The position numbers and the translations under genes were made by a program. Below the pieces are notes generated by a model. It made no database searches. It saw nothing but the letters and a program-made list of their open reading frames with translations, and was not told where the DNA came from. A stretch of 64,000 bases of DNA from an uncultured Bacteroidales bacterium (lineage in GTDB: Bacteria > Bacteroidota > Bacteroidia > Bacteroidales > P3). Positions 1-11,559 of this stretch are shown piece after piece (position 1 is the first letter of the stretch; each line of letters starts with the position of its first letter). The stretch lies in the NCBI GenBank assembly GCA_937886715.1, contig CAKZZD010000009.1, positions 62,001 through 126,000 of the forward strand, written 5' to 3'.

Positions 1-694
1 CGATGGTGACGACGGCCAGTCCGTTGCGGGCGGCGTTGCGGATGCGTTTGTAGCCGAAGAGGTAGCGCTCGTCGGTGCCGGTGAAGAGCTGTTCCTGTTC
101 GGCAGACTTCTTGAGCAGGCGCTCCTCGTCCTTCTCGGTTTCGGCGATGATGGAGGTCAGTTCTTCGCGTTTGGCGGCGAGGTCTTTCTCGCGGTTTTCG
201 AGCAGCAGTTTGGCTGCTTCGATGTGCTGTTTCAGTTCCTTGACTTTGGCGGCACCCTCTTTGTTCTTGCGTTCGCAGAGCTGGATCTCAAGATTCTGGA
301 ATTCGATTTCTTTGCTCAATGACTCAAAATCACGGTTGTTTCGAGCGTTTTCCTGCTGTTTCTCGTACTTTTTGATTTGCTCTTCGTGGTCGGCAATTTC
401 GATGCTGCGGGTCTTGTTGGCAGTTTCCGTGGATTTGATTTCGTTGCTGAAGTTCTCGATACGAGTGTTCAGACCGGCGATTTCGTCTTCAAGGTCTTGG
501 ACGGCCTGCGGCAGTTCGCCGCGGATGATTTTGATTTTGTCGATCTCGGAGTCGATGCTCTGGAGGGTGTAGAGGGCAACAAGACGTTGCTCAACGGCGA
601 CATCGACGTCGGGGCGGATGATGACGGGGGCTTCGGCCTGGGGCTGTTCAGCGGCGGCACTGGCTGCTTTCTTAGTACTGACTTTCTTTGCCAT
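1..694 (-). CDS. C4-type zinc-ribbon coiled-coil protein, 3' end outside window
   Basis: The minus-strand frame opens at the ATG ending at 694 (MAKKVSTKKAA) and stays open to the window edge, giving about 231 residues without a stop. After a Lys/Ala/Pro-rich N-terminus, residues 40-205 are an uninterrupted Glu/Lys/Leu-rich coiled coil. This matches the long helical hairpin of the CT398/DUF164 family, whose C-terminal C4 zinc ribbon would lie to the left of the window. It sits directly downstream of the Nif3-like gene on the same strand, a pairing I know from other Bacteroidota. Its molecular role is not established; nucleic-acid or tether functions have been proposed for the family. The family call rests on the coiled coil and neighbourhood, since the ribbon itself is not visible. 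Confidence 0.8.
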   Translation of the reverse strand, partial: MAKKVSTKKAASAAAEQPQAEAPVIIRPDVDVAVEQRLVALYTLQSIDSEIDKIKIIRGELPQAVQDLEDEIAGLNTRIENFSNEIKSTETANKTRSIEIADHEEQIKKYEKQQENARNNRDFESLSKEIEFQNLEIQLCERKNKEGAAKVKELKQHIEAAKLLLENREKDLAAKREELTSIIAETEKDEERLLKKSAEQEQLFTGTDERYLFGYKRIRNAARNGLAVVTI

Positions 695-720
695 GTTTAT
701 CGTATGTTTTTGTATATAAA

Positions 721-1506
721 TCAAATATATAGGACAAGCCCTTGTTGGGAGTCCGAAATACGGCATGCAAAATTACTAATTTTTTTTGATATTGCGCAAT
801 AAATTAATTCTTTGGCAAATTGTTCGCTTTCATAGTGTCCGATGTCGGCCAGGATGATGCGGCTTTCGGCGCGCTGAAAGTCGTGGTATTTCATGTCGGC
901 GGTAAGGTAGATGTCGGCTTTGGCACGGATGGCGTCGCCGATGAGGAAGCTGCCCGATCCGCCGCAGATGGCCACGCGGTGGACGGGTTGTTGCGAGTCG
1001 TGTGCCGAGCAGCGTATTACGGGCAGGTGCAGCACGCTTTTGCAGCGCTGTAGGAATTGTTCGGCGGTGACGGCGGAAGGAAGTGTGCCCACCATGCCGG
1101 CGCCGAGGGTGGGGTCGTTGTCGAACGGCTTGAGGATTCTGCAGCCGGTCAAGCCAAGCTTTTCGGCAAGGATGCCGTTGACGCCATCGCTCATGTTGTC
1201 GAGGTTGGTATGGGCGGCGTAAACGGCGATATTCTCGCGTGCCATGCGGAGCACCATGCGTCCGGTCTCGCTGCTGTCGGTGATGCGTTTGATGCCTGAG
1301 AAGATGAAGGGATGGTGGGTGACGATCAGGTTGAGGCCCAAGGCGACAGCCTCGTCCACCACGGCAGGCGTGAGGTCGAGGGCGACCAATGCACCGAGAT
1401 ATTCCGCGTTGCCGTCACCCATCAGGAATCCCGCATTGTCGTAGTCTTCCTGGTATTCGGGATGGAATGTGGCATCGAGAAATGAGATTACTTCTTTGAT
1501 TTTCAT
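721..1506 (-). CDS. Nif3-like dinuclear metal center protein (GTP cyclohydrolase I type 2 homolog)
   Basis: 261-residue member of the Nif3/YbgI family. Expected metal-binding motifs are present: THHPFIFSG near residue 65, AAHTNLDN near 105, and a C-terminal DIGHYESE. The start is the ATG at 1504-1506 (MKIKEVISFLD), which matches family N-termini; a longer upstream reading frame is low-complexity read-through. The protein is the compact form, without the inserted PII-like domain that makes many Bacteroidota homologs about 100 residues longer. The ATG overlaps the upstream gene's TGA (ATGA), so the genes are probably translationally coupled. The biochemical activity is uncertain despite the historical name. 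Confidence 0.9.
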   Translation of the reverse strand: MKIKEVISFLDATFHPEYQEDYDNAGFLMGDGNAEYLGALVALDLTPAVVDEAVALGLNLIVTHHPFIFSGIKRITDSSETGRMVLRMARENIAVYAAHTNLDNMSDGVNGILAEKLGLTGCRILKPFDNDPTLGAGMVGTLPSAVTAEQFLQRCKSVLHLPVIRCSAHDSQQPVHRVAICGGSGSFLIGDAIRAKADIYLTADMKYHDFQRAESRIILADIGHYESEQFAKELIYCAISKKISNFACRISDSQQGLVLYI

Positions 1507-2012
1507 TTTGTTGAGTGGGGTATTTTGTTCAGTATGGAATTGATTGTGTGCCGGACGCCCTGGCTCATGGGGGTGGGGCGGAGCATCAGCAGTGATTGCC
1601 GCAGCTCTTCGAGCAACTCGGGATAGTGACGGCATTGGTGGAAGGCAAGTTTGCCGCAGAGACTGCGAACCCCTGCGGTTTCGTCGTCCATGGCGAGATG
1701 GCGGAGCGAGAAGTCGAGCAGAGCGGTGTCGACATCCTCCTCCCATGCCATCCGCTCGAGCAGAGTCAGTGCCAGCCTCCGCAGGCTGGTGTTTGGAGTG
1801 GTGACGGCCAGGCTGATCAGCTCATGCCGGCGGGTGGCCAGTTGGGGGGTGTCGGATGGCGGCAGATGTGTCAGGACCCATGCGGATGTGACGGCATCGT
1901 CGCCTGCGTCTAGCATGACGGACAAGAGGCGGTTGCGAAATGCGGCATTTTCATGCGCCTTTTTGGCCAGCGCCTTGATGTCGTCGATGTGCATCCGTTT
2001 GGCATTTTTCAT
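1503..2012 (-). CDS. Hypothetical alpha-helical protein upstream of nif3-like gene
   Basis: 169 residues from the ATG ending at 2012 (MKNAKRMHIDDIKALAKKA). No signal peptide or membrane segment. The composition (many Leu/Arg/Ala, regular helical periodicity, LTLLERM and LRQSLLML segments) suggests a small HEAT-like helical repeat fold; I do not recognise a named family. The stop overlaps the start of the next gene by four bases. A -7 box lies only five bases before the start codon, so the message may be leaderless. Function unknown. Confidence 0.7.
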   Translation of the reverse strand: MKNAKRMHIDDIKALAKKAHENAAFRNRLLSVMLDAGDDAVTSAWVLTHLPPSDTPQLATRRHELISLAVTTPNTSLRRLALTLLERMAWEEDVDTALLDFSLRHLAMDDETAGVRSLCGKLAFHQCRHYPELLEELRQSLLMLRPTPMSQGVRHTINSILNKIPHSTK

Positions 2013-2016
2013 GCTG

Positions 2017-2047
2017 CAAAGATACGCCAATTGTTCCGTCCGGCAAA
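2017..2047 (-). promoter_or_regulatory. Bacteroidota-type promoter for the 1503-2012 gene
   Basis: Read on the minus strand, the -7 box TATCTTTG is at 2024-2017 and a TTTG -33 element at 2047-2044, 19 bases apart. The -7 box ends five bases before the ATG, which predicts transcription starting at or next to the start codon. Confidence 0.6.
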
Positions 2048-2053
2048 AAAAAA

Positions 2054-2085
2054 TTTGTTGGTGTCGCGATTATTGCGTAACTTTG
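2054..2085 (+). promoter_or_regulatory. Bacteroidota-type promoter for the 2109-2510 gene
   Basis: TTTG at 2054-2057 and TAACTTTG at 2078-2085 are 20 bases apart. The box lies 23 bases before the ATG. It is back to back with the minus-strand promoter at 2017-2047, giving a compact divergent promoter pair. Confidence 0.6.
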
Positions 2086-2108
2086 CAGCACTTTAAAATC
2101 AATAAACC

Positions 2109-2510
2109 ATGAAAAACCATACTATAGTCAACGGCAGGCGTATAGCGTCGGATCAGATCACCGAATTGTCTGACAACGAAGTTTTTGTTTTCGGCAGCAA
2201 TGTGCAAGGAATGCACGGCGGCGGCGCCGCTTGGTATGCCAACAAGAATTTCGGTGCCGAGTGGGGCGTGGGTGAGGGCTTGACCGGACGCTCTTATGCG
2301 TTGCCCACGATGGAGGGTGAAGCTTCTTTGAAGAAGGCTGTGGAGCGCTTCATCGATTGTGCCAAGTCACGTCCCGACCTGACTTTCCTTGTGACGGCTG
2401 TCGGGTGCGGGATTGCCGGATATACACCCGACGAGGTGGCCCCTTTGTTCAAAGAAGCCACCTCGCTAGAGAATGTCTACCTGCCTAAAGTGTTCAGTGA
2501 TTTGCTCTGA
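2109..2510 (+). CDS. A1S_2505-family macro-like protein
   Basis: 133 residues. The core VFVFGSNVQGMHGGGAAWYA followed by GEGLTGRSYALPTM is the signature of the small A1S_2505 'phage non-structural protein' family, which resembles macro-domain ADP-ribose-binding proteins (FGSN...GGGAA as a glycine-rich nucleotide loop). The late LVTAVGCGIAGYTPDEVAPLF segment fits the same fold. It is soluble, with no signal peptide. The gene is monocistronic with its own promoter, divergent from the hypothetical gene. Binding of ADP-ribose-like ligands is inferred from the family resemblance. The next 144 bases hold no feature I can name. Confidence 0.75.
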   Translation: MKNHTIVNGRRIASDQITELSDNEVFVFGSNVQGMHGGGAAWYANKNFGAEWGVGEGLTGRSYALPTMEGEASLKKAVERFIDCAKSRPDLTFLVTAVGCGIAGYTPDEVAPLFKEATSLENVYLPKVFSDLL

Positions 2511-2654
2511 TCATCAGCGTCGGCAGAAGGTCACTGGCAGCCGTCGGTTTTGATAGTTCGAACAGTGGTCATGCTCTTGCTCGTCGCTGAACGACGGTGC
2601 CGAAAAGCATGTCAGCTGCACTGGCGCAATAAGATATCTGCTTTTATTTATCTT

Positions 2655-4490
<1,836 letters not shown>

Positions 4491-4516
4491 AAAAATTATA
4501 TTATAAAAATCGGCGG

Positions 4517-4548
4517 CAAAATTACACAATTTGTCTCATATATACAAA
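4517..4548 (-). promoter_or_regulatory. Promoter for typA
   Basis: On the minus strand the -7 box TAATTTTG (4524-4517) and a TTTG -33 element (4548-4545) are exactly 20 bases apart, 27 bases before the typA ATG. This agrees closely with the Bacteroidota consensus. Confidence 0.7.
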
Positions 4549-4628
4549 TTAGAAGTTTTTTCTACATCTCAAAGCATAAGGGGACATGCCGAATGGAAAC
4601 GAGTAGAATGGATGCAGACCTATGGTGG

Positions 4629-5378
4629 CTATTGGCGCGACAATGCGCTGCGCAAGTGCTCTGTGGTGTTCTTGAAATGAAGCGTGTGCGGATTGTCGGG
4701 CATCCGCTCCTGCAGACCTTCAAGGACCAAGTCGTAATAATCTATGCTGTTGGGGTCTCGTGTGTCAATCAATAATCTGTTGTTGAAAGGTTTATACAAT
4801 GCAATTAAAGTTGCAAGCGAACCTTGATTCTCCTCAATGAAGCGACATACATAATCCTGTTGTTCTTGAAATGTCTCGCGGTAGATGGAGTCGGTGTAGT
4901 CTTTCTTTTCAAGCACAACTTCTTCACCGACTTTCTTGTCGAAGTATAGTTGTGCATAATGTTCGGTGGTGTCGATCAACTGATTAAGAATCTCGGCACC
5001 GTCGTTGGTGTATTGCTGCAGTTGCCACAGAAGGATGCTTTCAGGCGATCCCTGAATGTCGTAGGTGAGTGAAAGGTTGTTCCACTGGCCTGTCACTTTG
5101 AGGTGTTCTCCATAGTCGGGAAGCGTCACGATGTAGTTGTCGGCAGTGGTGTGAAGATTGTACAAACTTCGGTATGGCATCTTATAGCGATACTTGAACT
5201 GACCTTTGCTATTAATTGGAATAGAGTCGATAAATATTGTTCCTTCAGGTGCCAATTCTTCGAGGTACAGCATCTTTCCGGCACCGTCTTCTATTGTGCC
5301 GCTGATGGTGAATGTGTTCTTGTGACAGCCGCACATCAGTAAGGCGGCGAGAAAGGACAGGATGGTTACTTTTTTCAT
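4629..5378 (-). CDS. DUF4369-type lipoprotein
   Basis: 249 residues beginning MKKVTILSFLAALLMCGCHK. A signal peptide ends in the lipobox LMCGC, so a lipid-anchored envelope protein is expected. Residues 28-125 (FTISGTIEDGAGKMLYLEEL...IDSIPINSKGQFKYRYKM) match the DUF4369 beta-rich domain usually found ahead of a thioredoxin domain in Bacteroidota disulfide proteins. Here the C-terminal half has no CxxC and looks helical, so a redox role is unlikely. The start overlaps the aroC stop (ATGA), implying coupled translation. Function unknown. Confidence 0.8.
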   Translation of the reverse strand: MKKVTILSFLAALLMCGCHKNTFTISGTIEDGAGKMLYLEELAPEGTIFIDSIPINSKGQFKYRYKMPYRSLYNLHTTADNYIVTLPDYGEHLKVTGQWNNLSLTYDIQGSPESILLWQLQQYTNDGAEILNQLIDTTEHYAQLYFDKKVGEEVVLEKKDYTDSIYRETFQEQQDYVCRFIEENQGSLATLIALYKPFNNRLLIDTRDPNSIDYYDLVLEGLQERMPDNPHTLHFKNTTEHLRSALSRQ

Positions 5379-6289
5379 GATATTGCGTTGATAAGACATA
5401 GGGCCGCCATGGCCTCCACAATCACAGGGGTGCGATAGATGTGGCGGTTGTCATGCCGGCCGTTGACCACGATGGTCTCGATGTTGTGTGTGTCGCTGAG
5501 GCAGTCGATGGGTTGGGGGAGGGTGACCACAGGATGGAAGGCCACGCGGAAAACAACGGGCATGCCGTTGCTAATGCCACCTTGTATGCCGCCGCAGTGG
5601 TTGGTGACGGTGGTGCCATCGGCCGAAGAATCCCACTGGTCGACATATTCGCTGCCGGCCATTGTGGCTGCGTCAAAGCCAACACCCAGCTCAAATCCAA
5701 TGGCCGATGGGATGCTCATGACGGCGGCTGCAAGTTGTGCCCCCAGTTTACCGAAGACAGGATCGCCGACACCGGCCTGCAGGTGTTCTATGCTGCATTC
5801 CACGACGCCACCTGTAGTGTCGTTCGACAGCTCTGGGCCAGTACGAAGCACACAGGCATTGATTTCGATGGGCTTCAGTATTTGCTTGGCGATGCTTCCG
5901 GCCACCACGCGGGCCACCGTTTCGCGGGCCGAGGCCCTGCCCCCGCCGCGATGGTCGCGGATGCCGTATTTGGTCTGATAGGTGTAGTCGGCATGTCCAG
6001 GACGGAACAGGTGTCGCAGCGCGTCATAATCGCCCGGCTTGGCATTGTGGTTGCGTACGGCAAAGGCCAAGGGGGTGCCGAGCGTGACGCCGTCGACGAT
6101 GCCCGAAAGCCACTCCACAGCGTCCTCTTCCTGTCGGGGGGCGCCATAGCTGCGGCGCGACAGGTCGTGCCGGATGGCCTCCATGTCGATCTGCAGGCCG
6201 GCAGGACAGCCGTCGATAATAGCACCTACGGCGAGTCCATGCGACTCGCCGTAGGTGGTGACTCTGAATCTACTTCCGTAGGTGTTCAT
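5375..6289 (-). CDS. aroC: Chorismate synthase, short form
   Basis: Converts 5-enolpyruvylshikimate 3-phosphate to chorismate with reduced FMN. Family hallmarks are intact: GESHG with His17, RPGHADYTYQTKYGIRDHRGGGRASARET around the second catalytic His, and GGIQGGISNGMP near the FMN site. At 304 residues it is about 50 shorter than the common 350-360. The loss is mainly in the variable insert between the AKQIL helix and GDPVFGKL, plus a trimmed C-terminus ending at LCLINAIS. All catalytic segments are present, so it is probably functional. It is first in a two-gene unit with the DUF4369 lipoprotein. Confidence 0.95.
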   Translation of the reverse strand: MNTYGSRFRVTTYGESHGLAVGAIIDGCPAGLQIDMEAIRHDLSRRSYGAPRQEEDAVEWLSGIVDGVTLGTPLAFAVRNHNAKPGDYDALRHLFRPGHADYTYQTKYGIRDHRGGGRASARETVARVVAGSIAKQILKPIEINACVLRTGPELSNDTTGGVVECSIEHLQAGVGDPVFGKLGAQLAAAVMSIPSAIGFELGVGFDAATMAGSEYVDQWDSSADGTTVTNHCGGIQGGISNGMPVVFRVAFHPVVTLPQPIDCLSDTHNIETIVVNGRHDNRHIYRTPVIVEAMAALCLINAIS

Positions 6290-6309
6290 TAGTCTGGTAG
6301 GGATATTTC

Positions 6310-7125
6310 TTATTTGGGATTGATTTCCAACAGCTCCACCTCAAAGATGAGCGTCGAGCCGGCGGGAATGGCTCCTGCAGGCTGTTCGCCGTAGCCAAGA
6401 TTGTAGGGGATATAGAGGATATACTTCGACCCTTCGTCCATCAGCTGCAGGCCTTCGGTCCAGCCAGGAATCACCTGGTTGAGAGCAAAGGTGATAGGCT
6501 CGCCGCGGTCGACGCTGCTGTCGAACTTGGTGCCGTCGATCAGGGTGCCGGTGTAGTGCACTTTCACGCGGTCGGTCAGCTTGGGTTTCTTGCCGTTGCC
6601 TTCTCTCACCATGCGGTATTTCAGGCCACTGGCGGTGGTGTAGACCGATTTGTTGTTGCTGATTTTCTCCATGAACTTGCGGCCAGCGTCGATATTTTCC
6701 TGCAGGCCCGCACGTTGGCGGTTTTCGAAGTTCTGCTGGAAACGCTGCAGCAGCGGGCGCGCCATCTGGTCGGTCCATGTGTCGACGCCTTTGGCGCAGT
6801 TCTGCATGGCTTGGCCGGCCATCGTCCCATTGATGCCGAGGCGCTGCGAGTTCCACTGCATATAGATGTCGCGGCCTATGGCATAGGATGCCGAGTCGTT
6901 GAAGTTGGCAGGAGCGACAGGCTTGGTGGCCTCTTTCAGTTGTGCTTGGGTGCGGTTGAGTTCGTTACGGGTGGCATCATAGGCGTCGGCTTTGGCCTTG
7001 AGCTCGTTATACTGCGCCTCTGTCATGGTGACCTTGCCTTTCTTTATTTTGATGTCCTGCGCGTTGGCCACCTGGGCAACAAGCAGCAGCCCGGCAGCCA
7101 GCAGGGTGATGGTAGTGGATTTCAT
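6310..7125 (-). CDS. FKBP-type peptidyl-prolyl isomerase, FkpA/Mip-like, periplasmic
   Basis: 271 residues. An N-terminal signal peptide (MKSTTITLLAAGLLLVAQVANA) is followed by a short helical and dimerisation region with an FKBP-N type domain (SYAIGRDIYMQWNSQRLG... residues 80-160). The C-terminal FKBP domain runs from about residue 170 (KVHYTGTLIDGTKFDSS, VIPGWTEGLQLM, YGEQPAGAIPAGSTLIFEVELL). The domain order matches FkpA/Mip proteins that fold envelope proteins. The ATG at 7123-7125 begins a clean signal peptide; longer frames upstream run into the butyrate kinase. It lies seven bases downstream of that gene, so it is probably co-transcribed. Confidence 0.93.
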   Translation of the reverse strand: MKSTTITLLAAGLLLVAQVANAQDIKIKKGKVTMTEAQYNELKAKADAYDATRNELNRTQAQLKEATKPVAPANFNDSASYAIGRDIYMQWNSQRLGINGTMAGQAMQNCAKGVDTWTDQMARPLLQRFQQNFENRQRAGLQENIDAGRKFMEKISNNKSVYTTASGLKYRMVREGNGKKPKLTDRVKVHYTGTLIDGTKFDSSVDRGEPITFALNQVIPGWTEGLQLMDEGSKYILYIPYNLGYGEQPAGAIPAGSTLIFEVELLEINPK

Positions 7126-7132
7126 TGTTGGT

Positions 7133-8224
7133 TTATTTGTATTCTTTAACTTGTACGCCGTCGAGCACTTCTTTGCCGCAAATGGCCAGGGCCAGCATCT
7201 CGTTTTCGCCTTTGTAGATCTTGACGGGGGCAATCCAATCGATCTTCTCGGTGATCTGGGCCATCCAGGGCTTGCTGTAGGCAATGCCGCCGGTGAGCAG
7301 GATGGCGTCCACCTTGCCGTTGACCACAGCTGCCAGACGGCTGATCTCCATGGCCACCTGATAGCAGAAAGCGTCGACCAGCAGTTTGCACTTCTCGTCG
7401 CCTGCAATGGCGCGTTTCTCCACCTCGTAGGCGTCGTTGGTGCCAAGATAAGCCACAAAACCGCCTTCGGCAGTGATCATCTTCTTCAGTTTTGCCTCGT
7501 CGTATTTTCCGCTGCAGGCCACCTCAATCAGTTTCGAGGCGTTGATCGATCCGCAACGGGTGGGGGAGAAGGCACCAAGGCCGCAGAGGGCACGGTTCAC
7601 TTCCACCACCTTGCCGTGGTTGTGGATACCCACGCTGACGCCACCGCCCATGTGGGCAATGATGAGGTTGAGGTCCTCATAATGTTTGCCGATTTCACGG
7701 GCATAGAGCTTCGCTGTCATCTTCTGGTTGAGGCAATGCCAGATGGGACCTTCCTTCGAGGGGTCGAGGTCGAACACGGGATGACCGGAGATGCGGGCGT
7801 ATTTGGGACGCTCGTCAACAATGCCGGGATCGGCAATATAGGCGCATTCGAGTCCGATTTCCTTGGCGATGGAGTCGCTGATCAAGGCACCGAGGTTGCA
7901 GGCATGCTTGCCCTGGATGCCGGCATGGCACTCCTCTTTCATCAGCTCATTGACACGGTAGCAGCCGCTCTCGCAGGGGCGGGTAAGGCCGCCGCGACCC
8001 ATGACGATGGCTATCTCGTCGGTACCGATGCCGTGGCGCTTCACCATGTCCAGAATGGCTCCTTTGCGGTATTCGAACTGGTCGGCCACCTCCTTGAACT
8101 TCTGAATCTCTTCGATGGGGTGCGAAAGGTTTTCGGTAAACACTTCAGTTTCACCTTCATAAATGGCAGCCTTGGTTGATGTGGCGCCCGGATTGATTAC
8201 CAACGTGTATTTCTTTGTACTCAT
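7133..8224 (-). CDS. buk: Butyrate kinase
   Basis: Interconverts butyryl phosphate plus ADP and butyrate plus ATP. It is 363 residues, the usual Buk length, with the ASKHA-fold motifs INPGATSTKAA at the N-terminus, MGRGGLTRP, AHMGGGVSVGIHNHG (phosphate 2) and ILLTGGIAYS (adenosine). No phosphotransbutyrylase gene is next to it, unlike the usual ptb-buk pair, so the partner must be elsewhere or the enzyme may act on branched-chain acyl phosphates. It lies downstream of clpC after a terminator and has its own -7 box. Related Bacteroidales kinases are often annotated identically; substrate preference cannot be read from the sequence. Confidence 0.93.
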   Translation of the reverse strand: MSTKKYTLVINPGATSTKAAIYEGETEVFTENLSHPIEEIQKFKEVADQFEYRKGAILDMVKRHGIGTDEIAIVMGRGGLTRPCESGCYRVNELMKEECHAGIQGKHACNLGALISDSIAKEIGLECAYIADPGIVDERPKYARISGHPVFDLDPSKEGPIWHCLNQKMTAKLYAREIGKHYEDLNLIIAHMGGGVSVGIHNHGKVVEVNRALCGLGAFSPTRCGSINASKLIEVACSGKYDEAKLKKMITAEGGFVAYLGTNDAYEVEKRAIAGDEKCKLLVDAFCYQVAMEISRLAAVVNGKVDAILLTGGIAYSKPWMAQITEKIDWIAPVKIYKGENEMLALAICGKEVLDGVQVKEYK

Positions 8225-8285
8225 CTTGGTTTATTAATGTATTGTTATTCTGTTTTCTGTGTGCGTTTCATATTGAACGTGGGTG

Positions 8286-8293
8286 CAAAATTA
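8286..8293 (-). promoter_or_regulatory. -7 box for buk-fkpA
   Basis: TAATTTTG on the minus strand, about 60 bases upstream of the buk ATG. No convincing -33 element at the right spacing. Confidence 0.4.
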
Positions 8294-8400
8294 ATAAAAA
8301 AAAATGTTTTTATTGCATATTTTTTTCAACTGCATGTGGAATAATCGTTTCTTGTCTTGCTTATGCATTGATTGTCATATTGATATGCGATAAAAGCAAA

Positions 8401-8431
8401 CAGGGGTGTCTCCTCACCGGAAACGCCCCTG
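8401..8431 (-). terminator. Rho-independent terminator of clpC
   Basis: A 13-base stem (8401-8413 with 8419-8431, one mismatch and one wobble, five-base loop) lies just past the clpC stop and is followed on the minus strand by a T-rich tract. Confidence 0.75.
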
Positions 8432-8459
8432 TTCGGCTTTTTGGGGATATGTGGCTTGC

Positions 8460-11024
<2,565 letters not shown>

Positions 11025-11045
11025 AGAAGTTATGATTTCATTTTG

Positions 11046-11075
11046 CAAAAGTACTACTATTTCTTCGTCCGCAAA
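11046..11075 (-). promoter_or_regulatory. Promoter for clpC
   Basis: On the minus strand TACTTTTG (11053-11046) and TTTG (11075-11072) are 18 bases apart, 21 bases before the clpC ATG. No CIRCE or CtsR operator is visible. Confidence 0.55.
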
Positions 11076-11309
11076 ATGCATGCCAAAGGTTATTTTCAAC
11101 AAAGCCATGTGAATAGCTGATCTATGCAACCATCTGGTTTTCATACATTATTGTTGCCTCGGCTCCGGTCATGCCCGTCTCCCTGCCCTGCCGGTTTTGT
11201 GACCGGAATGGCGCACTGGGCAGAAAACACTTCCCGCATCCGCTTTTCTTGGCTTCCACATAAGCCGAAAAAAGTCTGTCGGTCCATGTCCGCTACATCT
11301 CTTGTCCAA

Positions 11310-11360
11310 CTGTTGTACGACTGTTGTACGAACATTTTTCGTACAACAGTCGTACAACAG
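11310..11360. repeat. Perfect 23-bp inverted repeat, copy A of a dispersed family
   Basis: Arms 11310-11332 and 11338-11360 are perfectly complementary around the loop CATTT. The left arm is itself two tandem 11-mers (TGTTGTACGAC, TGTTGTACGAA). It is followed by a purine-rich tail (GGTGGAGGGGG). It lies in the 535-base clpC-gyrA divergent gap, which otherwise contains only the two promoters. Related copies are at 19042 and 28353. Confidence 0.9.
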
Positions 11361-11486
11361 AGGTACAAAAGGTGGAGGGGGTATGTCGCCGGGCAAGGTT
11401 GTGTTGCAGATGCCCGTAGCGGGGGGATATTGACAATTTTGGCAGGATTGTTGATAGTTTTTTTCCGCCTATTCAAAAATAAAGTG

Positions 11487-11494
11487 TATTTTTG
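11487..11494 (+). promoter_or_regulatory. -7 box for gyrA
   Basis: TATTTTTG 65 bases ahead of the gyrA ATG. No clear -33 element. Confidence 0.45.
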
Positions 11495-11559
11495 TTATTT
11501 GACATTGCGTCGGACAGAGTAAATAATTAATTAGAATACAATATAATAAGATATTGCTA

